This document shows positions 1-8,729 of a DNA stretch of 64,000 nucleotides, one piece after another. Positions within the stretch are counted from its first letter, which is position 1; each line of letters begins with the position of its first letter. Source of the stretch: Mesorhizobium qingshengii (lineage in GTDB: Bacteria; Pseudomonadota; Alphaproteobacteria; Rhizobiales; Rhizobiaceae); contig NZ_JAPFQA010000003.1 of the NCBI RefSeq assembly GCF_027563465.1, positions 124,001-188,000 of the forward strand, written 5' to 3'. The notes under the pieces are model-generated. The model worked only from the letters and a program-made list of their open reading frames with translations, ran no database searches and was not told the origin of the DNA. Made by a program: the position numbers and the translations under genes.

Positions 1-465
1 ATCAATTCGCTGTTGCGCGCGGCCGGTTTTGACGGCATCCGGCTGATCCGCACCCAGACCGGGGTGGTGATCGGCATGGCGCAAGTGCTTCTGCCCTTCA
101 TGATCCTGCCGCTCTATTCGGTGATGAAGGGCATCGACCTCAGGCTGATGCGGGCTGCGCAAAGCCTGGGTGCGCGACCTTCGCGTGCGTTCTTTACCGT
201 CTACCTGCCGCTGTCGCTGCCCGGCGTCTATGCCGGCGCGATCATCGTGTTCATCCTGGCGCTGGGCTTCTACATCACGCCGGCGCTGCTCGGCGGGCCG
301 CGCTCGACCATGCTGTCGACGCTGGTGCAGACCCAGGTGCTCAGCCTGCTGCAATGGGGCCGCGGCGGCGCCATGGGCGTGGTGCTGCTCGTCACCACGT
401 TTGTGCTTCTGGCGCTCGCGGCACCCGTGATGCGCTCGCGGTACCGGGAAGCAGGACGAAGCTGA
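1..465 (+). CDS. ABC transporter permease, PotB-like (5' partial)
   Basis: The reading frame is open at base 1, so the gene begins upstream of the window; 154 codons are visible. The protein is an inner-membrane permease subunit of a polyamine/opine-type importer. The cytoplasmic EAA loop that docks on the ATPase is readable (RAAQSLGARPSRAF followed by LPLSLPGV), with hydrophobic membrane segments on both sides. The TGA stop shares one base with the ATG of the second permease, so the two are translationally coupled. The order permease-permease-ATPase is typical of the PotBCA family. The substrate-binding protein is not seen and presumably lies upstream. The substrate cannot be named from the permease alone. 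Confidence 0.9.
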   Translation: MNSLLRAAGFDGIRLIRTQTGVVIGMAQVLLPFMILPLYSVMKGIDLRLMRAAQSLGARPSRAFFTVYLPLSLPGVYAGAIIVFILALGFYITPALLGGPRSTMLSTLVQTQVLSLLQWGRGGAMGVVLLVTTFVLLALAAPVMRSRYREAGRS

Positions 466-1262
466 TGGAGATGAAGCCGCTCACCCGCGTGATCCTCGGC
501 CTCGTCTGCCTGCTGGTGGCGATATGGCTTGTCGCGCCGACGCTGGTCGTGGTGCCGATGTCGTTCAACGAGAACAAGTCGCTCGCCTTCCCGCCGCAAG
601 GCTTCTCCTGGCAGTGGTACCAGAACTTCTTCACCAATCCGGACTGGTCGTCGAGCTTCCTCAACTCGCTGAAGGTCGCCTCGGTGGTGGCGGTGCTGGC
701 GACGGTGCTTGGCACGCTGGCGGCCTTCGGCCTCGATCGCATGAAGGCAGGGCCGGCCAGCCTGTTGCGGATGCTGATGCTGACGCCGATGGTGGTGCCG
801 GGCGTGGTGCTGGCCATCGGCATCTACGCCGTCTATCTCGACACCCATCTCGTCGGCACGATGCTGGGCTTCGTGCTTGCCCACACCATCCTTGCACTTC
901 CCTTCGTGCTGATCGCGGTTTCCGCCAGCCTCGAAGTGTTCGACAGGCGCCTCGAGACGGCGGCGGCAAGCCTCGGCGCGGGAGCGCTGACCGCGTTTCG
1001 CACGGTGACGCTGCCGCTGATCCTGCCAGGCATGCTGTCCGGCCTGCTCTTTGCCTTCGCCACCTCCTTCGACGAGATCGTCGTGTCGCTGTTCATCGCC
1101 AACCCCTATCTCAAGACCTTGCCCGTGCAGATATTCTCCTCCATCACCCGCGACGCCGACCCGACGGTTGCCGCCGTCGGAACGATCCTGCTTTTCGCCA
1201 CCACGATCCTGATCGGCGGCGGCATGCTTCTTCTTGGCCGCGAGCGGAAGGGACGCCCATGA
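465..1262 (+). CDS. ABC transporter permease, PotC-like
   Basis: A 265-residue inner-membrane permease, the partner of the preceding PotB-like subunit. It opens with one membrane helix, then a periplasmic stretch, then further helices. An EAA loop (ETAAASLGAGALTAFRTV, then LPLILPG) lies in the C-terminal half. The ATG at 465 was chosen because it overlaps the previous stop by one base; a longer upstream frame is only a shadow of the previous gene. Its stop overlaps the ATPase start by four bases (ATGA). The protein belongs to the binding-protein-dependent transport family with PotC and related opine permeases. The exact substrate is unknown. Confidence 0.9.
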   Translation: MEMKPLTRVILGLVCLLVAIWLVAPTLVVVPMSFNENKSLAFPPQGFSWQWYQNFFTNPDWSSSFLNSLKVASVVAVLATVLGTLAAFGLDRMKAGPASLLRMLMLTPMVVPGVVLAIGIYAVYLDTHLVGTMLGFVLAHTILALPFVLIAVSASLEVFDRRLETAAASLGAGALTAFRTVTLPLILPGMLSGLLFAFATSFDEIVVSLFIANPYLKTLPVQIFSSITRDADPTVAAVGTILLFATTILIGGGMLLLGRERKGRP

Positions 1263-2374
1263 AGCCGGGACAGGAGAGCAAGGGCGCGGCGATCGATCTC
1301 GAATCGATCAGCAAGGCCTATGGCGGCTTCAATGCGCTGGATGGCGTTTCGCTGCGGATCGAGCCCGGCGAGTTCATGACGCTGCTTGGCCCGAGCGGTT
1401 CCGGCAAGACCACGACGCTGAACGTCGTGGCCGGCTTTACCGACGTGACCAGTGGCAAGCTGCTGGTCGGCGGCAAGAACGTGGTCGGCGTGCCGGCGCA
1501 CAAGCGCAACATCGGCGTTGTCTTCCAGCACTACGCGCTTTTCCCGCATATGAGCGTCGGCCGCAACGTCGCCTATCCGCTGACGCTGCGTGGCGTCGGC
1601 ACGGCGGAACGAAAAGCGCGCGTGGCAAGAGCGCTGGACATGGTCAAGATGGGCGACTTCGCGCATCGCTATCCCAGCGAGCTGTCGGGCGGCCAGCAGC
1701 AGCGCGTGGCGCTGGCCCGCGCCATAGTCTTCGATCCGCCGCTGCTTTTGATGGACGAGCCGCTCGGCGCGCTCGACAAGAAGCTGCGCGAATGGCTGCA
1801 GCTCGAGATCAAGCGCATCCATCGCGAGCTCGGCACCACCTTCGTCTATGTGACGCACGACCAGGAGGAGGCGCTGGTCCTGTCGGACCGCATCGCCGTG
1901 TTCAACCGCGGGCGGATCGAGCAGGTCGGCACCGGCCGCGAACTCTACGACGAACCGACGACGCTGTTCGTCGGCCGCTTCATCGGCGATTCCACGGTGC
2001 TGCGCGGCGAGGCGCGAAGCGATGGCGCAAGCACGGCGCTGCGCATCGCCGGCGAGACGGTGACAGCGCCGCGGCGGATGGCGGGCGAAGCCCGTCCGGT
2101 CATGCTGCTGCGCCCGGAAAAGCTTGCCATCCGCCGGCCCGGCCAGAGCGCGGCGGGCACCACCAACCGGCTGCCGGGGACGATCGCGGAAGCCATCTAT
2201 CTCGGGTCGGGATCGAAATATGAAGTCAGGCTCGCCGACGGCTCCACGGCGATCGTGCGCTCGCCGCTGACCGGTGAGAGTTTTGGCCTAGGCGAGGAGG
2301 TGGAGCTTTGCTTCGACGGTGCCGATGCCAAGCTTCTGGCCGATGACAGCACGGCCGACGCGACGCTGACCTGA
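1259..2374 (+). CDS. ABC transporter ATP-binding protein, PotA-like
   Basis: A 371-residue ATPase that powers the two permeases encoded just upstream. Walker A (GPSGSGKTT) ends near residue 52, the signature LSGGQQQR is at about 142-149, and Walker B (LLLMDEP) is at about 162-168. A TOBE-type regulatory domain occupies roughly residues 280-365. This is the layout of PotA/FbpC-type importer ATPases. The start at 1259 overlaps the previous stop (ATGA). The operon continues after 24 bases into an FAD oxidoreductase, which suggests that the imported compound is an amine that is then oxidised; that link is inference. Confidence 0.92.
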   Translation: MKPGQESKGAAIDLESISKAYGGFNALDGVSLRIEPGEFMTLLGPSGSGKTTTLNVVAGFTDVTSGKLLVGGKNVVGVPAHKRNIGVVFQHYALFPHMSVGRNVAYPLTLRGVGTAERKARVARALDMVKMGDFAHRYPSELSGGQQQRVALARAIVFDPPLLLMDEPLGALDKKLREWLQLEIKRIHRELGTTFVYVTHDQEEALVLSDRIAVFNRGRIEQVGTGRELYDEPTTLFVGRFIGDSTVLRGEARSDGASTALRIAGETVTAPRRMAGEARPVMLLRPEKLAIRRPGQSAAGTTNRLPGTIAEAIYLGSGSKYEVRLADGSTAIVRSPLTGESFGLGEEVELCFDGADAKLLADDSTADATLT

Positions 2375-2398
2375 TCCAATCAACCTGAAAGTCATCCC

Positions 2399-3784
2399 AT
2401 GCAAGCCAAACGCAACGGCGACATATCGTTCTGGTATGCGGATCTGGGCGGGGTTCCCACGCCCCGGCCGCCCTTGCCCGGCGATATCGAGGCCGATGTC
2501 GCGATCGTCGGCGCCGGCTATACCGGGCTGTGGACCGCCTATTATCTGAAGAAGGCCAGGCCGTCGCTGCGCGTCGTGCTGATCGAGCGCGAGTTTGCCG
2601 GTTTCGGCGCTTCGGGCCGCAATGGCGGCTGGCTGTCGGGGGGCTTCTCCTGGTCGCGCGAAAAATATCTCAAGACCTCGACCCGGCAAGGGGTGAGCGC
2701 CATGCAGGCGGCCATGGCGGGCTGCGTCGACGAGGTGATCCGGGTGGCGAGCGCGGAAGGGATCGATGCCGATATCCGTCGCGTCGACAATCTGACGGTG
2801 GCCACCAACCCGGCGCAGCTCGAACGCGCGCGCGAGGAATGCGAAACGATCCGCGCCTGGGACGTCGATCCGGACCGCGTCGAGATGCTGGATCAAGCGG
2901 CGACGCGGGCGCGCATCAATGTGCGCAATGTCATGGGCGGCTTCGTCGTCCATGGCCAGGCGCGGGTGCAGCCGGCCAAGCTGGTGCGCGGGCTTGCCGC
3001 CGCCGTCGAGCGCCTGGGCGTGCCGATCTACGAACAGACGACGGTGACGTCCATCGCCAAGGGCACCGTGACGACCGACCGCGGCACGGTGCGGGCGGAG
3101 ACCGTCATCCGCGCGACGGAGGGTTTTACTGCAGGCATTCCCGGCGAGGAACGGACCTGGCTGGCGCTCAACAGCGCGCAGATCGTGACCGAGCCGCTGT
3201 CGGAGGCGCTTTGGCGCCAGATCGGCTGGGAAGGGCACGAGCTTCTCGGCAACGCCGCCCACGCCTATTGCTATGCCCAGCGCACGCGCGAGGGACGCAT
3301 CACCATGGGCGGGCGCGGCGTGCCCTATCGCTATGGCTCGCGCACCGACATCAATGGGCAGACGCAGCAGGCCACGATCGACCAGCTGCATCAGATCCTG
3401 ACGACGCTGCTGCCGCAGACGGCGAACTGCCGCATCGAGCACGCCTGGTGTGGTGTGCTCGGCGTGCCGCGCGACTGGTGCACGACCGTTGGCCTCGATC
3501 CCGCCACCCGTATCGGCTGGGCCGGCGGCTATGTCGGACTTGGCGTGTCGAGCTCCAATCTTTCGGGGCGCACGCTGGCCGACCTGATCCTCGGCCAGCA
3601 GACGGAGCTGACGAAGCTGCCCTGGGTCAACCGCAAGGTCAGGCCATGGGAGCCGGAGCCGTTCCGCTGGCTTGGCGTGCATTCGATGTACCAGCTTTAT
3701 CGCATCGCTGACGGACGCGAAGCCGCCGGGCTTGCGCATACGTCGAGACTGGCCGCGCTCGCCGACAGCATTACCGGTCACTGA
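2399..3784 (+). CDS. FAD-dependent oxidoreductase, DAO/PuuB-like
   Basis: A 461-residue soluble flavoprotein of the D-amino-acid-oxidase (DAO) superfamily. The N-terminal dinucleotide-binding motif is VAIVGAGYTGLWTAYYL at about residues 33-49, followed by the FAD-contacting GFGASGRNGGWLSGG segment near 75-89. A C-terminal GGYVGLGVSSSNLSGR motif closes the flavin site. Relatives include gamma-glutamylputrescine oxidase (PuuB), which removes the amino group of glutamylated putrescine. The gene sits 24 bases after a polyamine-type ABC operon and just before a cupin gene, which fits amine catabolism. The precise substrate cannot be read from sequence. Confidence 0.85.
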   Translation: MQAKRNGDISFWYADLGGVPTPRPPLPGDIEADVAIVGAGYTGLWTAYYLKKARPSLRVVLIEREFAGFGASGRNGGWLSGGFSWSREKYLKTSTRQGVSAMQAAMAGCVDEVIRVASAEGIDADIRRVDNLTVATNPAQLERAREECETIRAWDVDPDRVEMLDQAATRARINVRNVMGGFVVHGQARVQPAKLVRGLAAAVERLGVPIYEQTTVTSIAKGTVTTDRGTVRAETVIRATEGFTAGIPGEERTWLALNSAQIVTEPLSEALWRQIGWEGHELLGNAAHAYCYAQRTREGRITMGGRGVPYRYGSRTDINGQTQQATIDQLHQILTTLLPQTANCRIEHAWCGVLGVPRDWCTTVGLDPATRIGWAGGYVGLGVSSSNLSGRTLADLILGQQTELTKLPWVNRKVRPWEPEPFRWLGVHSMYQLYRIADGREAAGLAHTSRLAALADSITGH

Positions 3785-3787
3785 TCC

Positions 3788-4156
3788 ATGGAGTCCAATT
3801 TGATCGATCTTTCGACCTTCCACGATCTCGCCAAGGCCGACATCGGCGCGTTCTCACCCAAGCCCACTTCCATCGAGGGAGATCAGGTCGAAGCGGCGCG
3901 CTCGCTTTTCCAGTCACCGGACGGTACCGTCGATATCGGTATCTGGGAGTGCACGCCCGGTCGCTTCACCGCCGACCGGTCGGATTCATCGGAAATTTGC
4001 CACATCATTTCCGGACGGGTGGAGGTGAGCCGCGCCGACGGCGAGGCGCGTGAGCTGGGGCCAGGCGACCTTCTCGTGCTGCCGCAGGGATGGAAGGGCG
4101 AATGGCGGATCCGGGAGACCACGCGCAAGCTCTACATGATCCAGTCGGCGGGGTGA
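3788..4156 (+). CDS. small cupin domain protein
   Basis: A 122-residue single-domain cupin. The core contains SSEICHIISGRVEVS, followed by ELGPGDLLVLPQGWKGEW, the two cupin half-motifs in the form seen in Cupin_3 proteins related to ureidoglycine aminohydrolase. The protein starts three bases after the oxidoreductase stop and is almost certainly in the same operon. Such small cupins often accompany DAO-type oxidoreductases next to polyamine transporters, perhaps as an accessory enzyme or ligand-binding protein; its reaction is unknown. It converges on the MFS gene with a 27-base gap that contains no clear terminator. Confidence 0.8.
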   Translation: MESNLIDLSTFHDLAKADIGAFSPKPTSIEGDQVEAARSLFQSPDGTVDIGIWECTPGRFTADRSDSSEICHIISGRVEVSRADGEARELGPGDLLVLPQGWKGEWRIRETTRKLYMIQSAG

Positions 4157-4183
4157 TCGACAGGCGTCAGCGCCGTACCGAAA

Positions 4184-5827
4184 TCAGTGCTCGATCGGTC
4201 CCCTGGCCATGACGAGAGTCGTGCCGGCGGTCGTCGGGCGTTCGATCGTGCGGCGCACGCGGGGCGGCTCGTCGCCGCTGTGCAAGGCCCGCAAGCGCTC
4301 GCCCACGACAGCGTCGGCATGGGTGATGCGTCCATTGTGGCGCACATATTCGAGCCAGGTCGGCGTGTGGTAATGCTCGATCCAGATCGCCGGGTTTTCA
4401 AGGTCGCGCGCCAGCGTCCAGTTGCGGGCGCCGTCACGGCGGCGGATGCGGCCACGTTCAGCCATGGTGGCGAGGAACTCCGGCACGTCCTCATCGCGGA
4501 TGATGTATTCGATCATGATGGCGATGGGGCCGCTGCGCGGCTTCAGGTCGAGTGCCAGGTGCGGTTCCTTGAAGCGGTTGAGCGGGTCGAGGTTGAGCAC
4601 CTGCTGTTGCGGCAGCGGCAACAGCAAGCCGATGGCGCCGCCGGCCAGCATGGCGATGCTGGCCGCGATCAGTGCGGTCTCGGCGCCATGCGCGTCGGCG
4701 ACGACGCCCCAGATCCAGCTGCCGAGCGCGATGCCGCCGAAGGTCGCGGTCTGATAGACCGACAGCACCCGGCCGACCACCCAGCGCGGCGTCGCCATCT
4801 GCACCGTGACGTTGAAATGCGAAAGGGCGATCACCCAGCAGGCGCCGCCGACAAGCAGGCCAAGCGACGTCTGCCAGGCATGGTGGCTGACGGCGGCATT
4901 GAAGGCGCAGACGGCGAAGCCGGCGAAGGCCGAGCGCACCATCGTCTCGCTGGACAGCAGTTGGCGCAGCCGCACGCTGATCAGCGCGCCGCCGACGGCG
5001 CCGATGCCGAAGGCGCCAAGCATGATGCCGTAGGTGAGGGCGTCGCCCTTGACCACGTCGCGCGCCACCAGCGGCAGCAGCGCCAGCACCGCGCCGGCGC
5101 TGAAGCCGAAGGCGGCGCCCCTGACCAGCACCTTGCCGATGTTGGGCGACATGGCGACATATCGCAGGCCGGCGCCCATGGCAGCCCCCAGCGATTCGCG
5201 CGGCAAGGTTGATACCGGCACGTCCGGCTTCCAGCGCGCCAGCACGACGATCAGGCCGATATAACTCACGGCGTTGGCCGCGAAGGCCGCCGCCGCACCG
5301 GCCGCCGCGACGATGATGCCGCCGATCGCCGGGCCGACGCTGCGGGTCAGGTTGAAGCCCATCGAATTGAGCGCGACGGCGGCCGGCACCTTGTTGCGGG
5401 GAACGATGTCGCCGACCGAGGCCTGCCATGACGGGCTGTTCAGCGCCGTGCCGCTGTCGATCAGGAAGGTGAAGGCAAGCAGCGTCCACGGTGTGATCAG
5501 GCCAGAATAGGTGAACAGGGTCAGGAGCACCGAAACGACCAGCATGAAGGTCTGGGCGACCAGCATCACCTTGCGCCGGTCGAAACTGTCGGCGATGGCA
5601 CCGGCGACGAGCGCAAACAGCATGATCGGCAAGGTGGTCGAGGCCTGGACCAGAGCCACCTGGTAGGACGAGGTGGCGATCGTGGTCATCATCCAGGCCG
5701 CGCCGACGCCCTGGATCAAGCCGCCGAAATTCGAGACAAGACTTGCGGCCCATACGGCGCGAAAAATGCCATGCCGGAAGGGCGCCAGCGCCGAGGCGCC
5801 CTCGCTTTCCGGCTTTTCGTCAATCAT
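4184..5827 (-). CDS. MFS transporter (MFS_3 / enterobactin-exporter-like) with C-terminal soluble domain
   Basis: A 547-residue major facilitator protein. About twelve hydrophobic segments fill residues 20-405, with the loop motif DSFDRRKVML between early helices. A soluble tail of about 130 residues follows (IEYIIRDEDVPEFL ... WIEHYHTPTWLEYVRHN), resembling a dimeric alpha-beta barrel as in antibiotic-biosynthesis monooxygenase-like domains. This length and tail match the MFS_3 family related to the enterobactin exporter EntS. It is probably an efflux pump of unknown substrate. It is transcribed alone toward the cupin gene and has a long upstream region without genes. Confidence 0.88.
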   Translation of the reverse strand: MIDEKPESEGASALAPFRHGIFRAVWAASLVSNFGGLIQGVGAAWMMTTIATSSYQVALVQASTTLPIMLFALVAGAIADSFDRRKVMLVAQTFMLVVSVLLTLFTYSGLITPWTLLAFTFLIDSGTALNSPSWQASVGDIVPRNKVPAAVALNSMGFNLTRSVGPAIGGIIVAAAGAAAAFAANAVSYIGLIVVLARWKPDVPVSTLPRESLGAAMGAGLRYVAMSPNIGKVLVRGAAFGFSAGAVLALLPLVARDVVKGDALTYGIMLGAFGIGAVGGALISVRLRQLLSSETMVRSAFAGFAVCAFNAAVSHHAWQTSLGLLVGGACWVIALSHFNVTVQMATPRWVVGRVLSVYQTATFGGIALGSWIWGVVADAHGAETALIAASIAMLAGGAIGLLLPLPQQQVLNLDPLNRFKEPHLALDLKPRSGPIAIMIEYIIRDEDVPEFLATMAERGRIRRRDGARNWTLARDLENPAIWIEHYHTPTWLEYVRHNGRITHADAVVGERLRALHSGDEPPRVRRTIERPTTAGTTLVMARGPIEH

Positions 5828-6179
5828 CGGGGGTTCCTGTCATGTCGTACGGATTCGTCAGATGATCCGTTTGCTAAGATCATTCGCCGAAAGTAGGGCA
5901 TCGCACCGCAAAGGGCGAACGCCTTTCAAAAAAGGATCATGGTCCAACAATGGGATAGCTGCGGTCCACGCGCTTATCTCCGGCCAAGGGGCATGCGTGA
6001 ACAGCGTGCGTCACCGACCGCGGCATGGCGCGTGCGCAAGACATCGATGCACATGCGGTGAGATCAGCCGGCGACCGCCTTGCCGGCATGGACGCAATCC
6101 GACCGAACCCGTTGCCCGCCAGCGGGCGGCTGCTTTCACGCGATTGCGGACGGAAAGCCGCCGCACCTATCCTGATTGC
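5828..6179. other. intergenic region between MFS gene and fliQ
   Basis: A 352-base stretch without a convincing gene. It must carry the promoter of the MFS gene and the end of the flagellar transcript. An inverted repeat at 5862-5883 is the only clear small structure. A GC-rich dyad at 6114-6127 has a two-base gap and no T-run. In S. meliloti flhA follows fliQ at this position, but no remnant of it is recognisable here. Confidence 0.6.
5862..5883. promoter_or_regulatory. inverted repeat, possible operator of MFS gene
   Basis: ATGATC and GATCAT are separated by ten bases, 35-56 bases upstream of the MFS start codon. The position and symmetry suit a repressor site, but the arms are short and could arise by chance. 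No regulator gene is adjacent. Confidence 0.25.
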
Positions 6180-6446
6180 TCAGAACCCGTTCTGGATGCG
6201 CTCGAAGATGACGTTGGTGAAGGCCGATATCTGGCTGCCGATGAAAGGTCCGGTCAACGCCACCACAAGCATGATGGCGACGATCTTCGGCACGAAGGTC
6301 AAGGTGATCTCCTGGACCTGCGTCAGCGCCTGGATGAGGGCGATGCCGATGCCGACGACCATGGCGACCAGCACCACCGGGGCGGACGCGGTGAGCACCG
6401 TCCACACCGCGTACTGAACGATGTCGAGAGCGTCGGCCTCGTTCAT
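6180..6446 (-). CDS. fliQ: flagellar export apparatus protein FliQ
   Basis: An 88-residue inner-membrane protein with two long hydrophobic hairpin segments (about 15-40 and 50-78), the normal size and shape of FliQ. With FliP and FliR it forms the export gate of the flagellar type III secretion system. The motif LIQALTQVQEITLTFVPK between the helices is characteristic of the family. It is the last gene of the minus-strand flagellar block, 13 bases after flgD. The expected neighbours flhA and fliR do not follow. Confidence 0.95.
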   Translation of the reverse strand: MNEADALDIVQYAVWTVLTASAPVVLVAMVVGIGIALIQALTQVQEITLTFVPKIVAIMLVVALTGPFIGSQISAFTNVIFERIQNGF

Positions 6447-6459
6447 GTGGGAGGTTGGC

Positions 6460-6867
6460 CTAGCTTGCCGGCTTGATCGACACGCCGGCGCCGACGGGGA
6501 CCTGAGTGCCGTCCTGCAGCACCGCGATCAGTCCGCTGCTGGCGAGCGTCACCGAAGCCACTGTTCCGGTGGTCTTGCCGTCGGCCGACGTGATCGAGCG
6601 GCCGATAATCGCGTCGGCCTGCGACAGCGCCGACGACTGCATGATCTGTTCGAGCTTTGTGTTGGTCTGCACCGATTGCTCGACCTGCGAGAAGGTCGCG
6701 AGCTGTGCGACATACTGCGTCGAGTCCATCGGCTTGGTCGGATCCTGATTCTTCATCTCGGCGATCAGGAGCTTCAGGAAGGACTGGTAGTCGACCGCGG
6801 TCTTGGAGGTCTGCTGGCTGGCCTGGTTGGCGCCGGTCGGGATCGTCGTCGTCATGTCCACGTTCAT
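6460..6867 (-). CDS. flgD: flagellar hook capping protein FlgD
   Basis: A 135-residue short FlgD as found in rhizobia. The conserved N-terminal block DYQSFLKLLIAEMKNQDPT, followed by MDSTQYVAQLATFSQVEQ, is diagnostic. FlgD caps the growing hook and guides FlgE polymerisation outside the cell. The start at 6867 (MNVDMTTT) overlaps the flbT stop by one base; a second ATG four codons later is possible. It lacks the long C-terminal Ig-like domains of the enterobacterial protein, which is normal for this group. Confidence 0.93.
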   Translation of the reverse strand: MNVDMTTTIPTGANQASQQTSKTAVDYQSFLKLLIAEMKNQDPTKPMDSTQYVAQLATFSQVEQSVQTNTKLEQIMQSSALSQADAIIGRSITSADGKTTGTVASVTLASSGLIAVLQDGTQVPVGAGVSIKPAS

Positions 6868-7310
6868 CAGTATCGTGCTCCCACAGCCAGCGGGCGCGTG
6901 GCACCCGGAACATCGTCATTGCCGCCAAGCGCGCGGCGTTCGAGCGGATAGAGCGATCGGATCGCCTTCAGCGCTTCGTAGATGTGATCCTCGCTGACCA
7001 TGCGGTCGATCTGTTTGAGCGCGGCACAGATCTGGGCGTCCTCGAAGCTTACCAGCAGCAGCGGCAGCGAACGCCTGAACATGTCGCGCGCCTCGGCCGC
7101 GCCGGTCGGATTGATCAGCATGACCTGCAGGATGAAATACAGCTGCTTGAGTGGCGTCGAGGCGTCGTCGGCCTGTATCACATGGCTCTCGAGCAGGAAT
7201 TGCACGTCGTTCATCAATTCGATGGTGACCTTGCGGTCGACGCGTATGACGGCGCCGTTGATGTAGATCTTCTCGTTCGGCTTCAGTGATATCTTCAGTG
7301 TGTTGGTCAT
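6867..7310 (-). CDS. flbT: flagellin post-transcriptional regulator FlbT
   Basis: A 147-residue protein beginning TNTLKISLKPNEKIYINGA, the conserved start of FlbT. In Caulobacter, FlbT acts on the 5' leader of flagellin mRNA and controls its stability and translation; in other alphaproteobacteria it can act positively. The start at 7310 was chosen because it overlaps the flaF stop in ATGA and because family members start here; a longer frame upstream is out-of-frame flaF sequence. Two flagellin genes with hairpins in their leaders lie 12-14 kb away in this window and are obvious candidate targets. Confidence 0.93.
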   Translation of the reverse strand: MTNTLKISLKPNEKIYINGAVIRVDRKVTIELMNDVQFLLESHVIQADDASTPLKQLYFILQVMLINPTGAAEARDMFRRSLPLLLVSFEDAQICAALKQIDRMVSEDHIYEALKAIRSLYPLERRALGGNDDVPGATRPLAVGARY

Positions 7311-7654
7311 TGAATGCCGTCCCGGATAATCTGGGACACCTCGATCAGCCCTTCGAAATTGTTGGTGCGGCCCTGGCGGATATCCTCGGTCTCGCGCAGC
7401 AGCCACAGGCCGATGGAGATGAGGTTGGCGCGCAATTCCTTGGGCAAGGCGTTGTCGCTGGAGCCGAGATCCTCGACGAAGGCAGTCCAGACACGGTTGG
7501 TGAAATGCAGCGCCTCGATTGCTTCCATCGAGTCGCGGCCAACGGCCGCCGCCGCCGCCAGCATGTCGATCGAACGGCTCAGGAGCTGCCGCTCACGGTC
7601 CTTCGCGTCGGCAACGGAGTTGCTCTGGATGTCGGCGTAGGAGAATTGGTACAT
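7307..7654 (-). CDS. flaF: flagellin synthesis regulator FlaF
   Basis: A 115-residue FlaF protein. In alphaproteobacteria FlaF is required for flagellin synthesis or export and works against FlbT; in Caulobacter and Brucella it binds flagellin. Family features seen are the MYQFSYADIQ start and the segment NRVWTAFVEDLG near the centre. It overlaps flbT by four bases, so the antagonistic pair is translationally coupled. It follows flgL by 28 bases and probably belongs to the flgE-to-fliQ transcript. Confidence 0.93.
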   Translation of the reverse strand: MYQFSYADIQSNSVADAKDRERQLLSRSIDMLAAAAAVGRDSMEAIEALHFTNRVWTAFVEDLGSSDNALPKELRANLISIGLWLLRETEDIRQGRTNNFEGLIEVSQIIRDGIQ

Positions 7655-7682
7655 CGGGGGGCTACCGTTCCGTTGTGAGGTA

Positions 7683-8726
7683 TCAGGTCAGGTACTTAAG
7701 CAGGCTGAGCTGCTGCAGCCGTGCGGTCAGCGCGAAAGACGTCTCGATATGCTGGGTCAGGTTCGCGACCCGGGTCGCGGCTTCGGCCGGGTCGACGGCT
7801 TCGAGATCGAGGATGTGCCGTTCGAACAGGTCGACCTGCGTCTTCATGCGGTCGCTGGCGTCGGACACCCGCTTCTGGACGATGCCGGTCTCGGACTGAA
7901 CCTGGCCGATGCCGCTCAGCGCCTCGCCGACAAGGGACTGTGAGCGGCCGATGATGGTGTCCTTCGCCGCCTGGCTGATGTTGCTGGTCATCAGGGTGGA
8001 GACCATGGCGGCCGCCATTGCGAGCTTGCGGATGCCGTCGCTGTTGGCGCTGGTCGAGGTCGGGGTGGTTTCGTTGAGCGCGATGCGGCTGACGATCTGC
8101 TGGTCGGTGGCATTCGACCAGTTGGTCTGCCAGCCAGAGCCGAGGAACTGCGGCGCGACGTCGTTGGTGATGTAGTCGTCCATCTGGGCGGCGGTGATGT
8201 TGGTCGCAGCCGGGTCAGTGGGCGTGAAACCGAAATGGGAAACGAAGGAGGCGTCGAAGGCGGCCTTGGCGGGTGAGCCGGCCGCCGTGAAATCGTTGAT
8301 CGGCTTGACGTCGGTGTTGGTGCCGGCGAACAGATATTCGCCGTTGACGCTGGTGTTGAGGATCGAGCCAAGCTGCTGGATAGTCGTCTTGCCGGTCGAT
8401 TGGGTGAGGCTGTCGGAAGAATCGCCCGACGTCGCGGTGGTCAGGCTGGACAGGAAGCTTTGAGCGACGCTGGAGAGCTGGCTGAGCGAGGTTTGCGTCG
8501 ACGAGAGCCGGGCGGCGACCAGCCCGTTGGAATCGATGATGACGTTGAGCCGGTCGAGATCGCGCGAGAAGGTGACGGACTGGGCCGTGCGCCCGCCCAG
8601 CGCCAGCCCGACATCGGCGACCTTGCCGGTCGAGGACTCTTTCGTGGCCTTGACGAGGTCGGCCTGCATGCGCATCTGCTGATAGCGCATGGCGTTGGAG
8701 AGGGCGGCCGAGGAGACTGAAGTCAT
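7683..8726 (-). CDS. flgL: hook-filament junction protein FlgL (HAP3)
   Basis: A 347-residue junction protein. The N-terminal flagellin-like helix (SSAALSNAMRYQQMRMQAD) and the C-terminal helix (HILDLEAVDPAEAATRVANL) are the paired coiled-coil ends shared with flagellin. FlgL sits between FlgK and the first flagellin subunits outside the cell. It starts three bases after the flgK stop, in the conserved order flgE-flgK-flgL. The length is normal for rhizobia. Confidence 0.93.
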   Translation of the reverse strand: MTSVSSAALSNAMRYQQMRMQADLVKATKESSTGKVADVGLALGGRTAQSVTFSRDLDRLNVIIDSNGLVAARLSSTQTSLSQLSSVAQSFLSSLTTATSGDSSDSLTQSTGKTTIQQLGSILNTSVNGEYLFAGTNTDVKPINDFTAAGSPAKAAFDASFVSHFGFTPTDPAATNITAAQMDDYITNDVAPQFLGSGWQTNWSNATDQQIVSRIALNETTPTSTSANSDGIRKLAMAAAMVSTLMTSNISQAAKDTIIGRSQSLVGEALSGIGQVQSETGIVQKRVSDASDRMKTQVDLFERHILDLEAVDPAEAATRVANLTQHIETSFALTARLQQLSLLKYLT

Positions 8727-8729
8727 GGC

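Noticed and set aside
270..884. Long minus-strand reading frame rich in His and Arg opposite the first two permease genes
   Set aside because: It lies antisense to two clear permeases, has no recognisable motif and arises from high GC codon bias.
2288..3823. 511-codon minus-strand frame opposite the FAD oxidoreductase
   Set aside because: Low-complexity Arg/His/Ala composition and no domain; the plus-strand gene has clear FAD motifs over the same span.
6114..6127. GCCCGC/GCGGGC dyad downstream of fliQ as terminator
   Set aside because: The gap between the arms is only two bases and there is no T-run on the transcribed strand.
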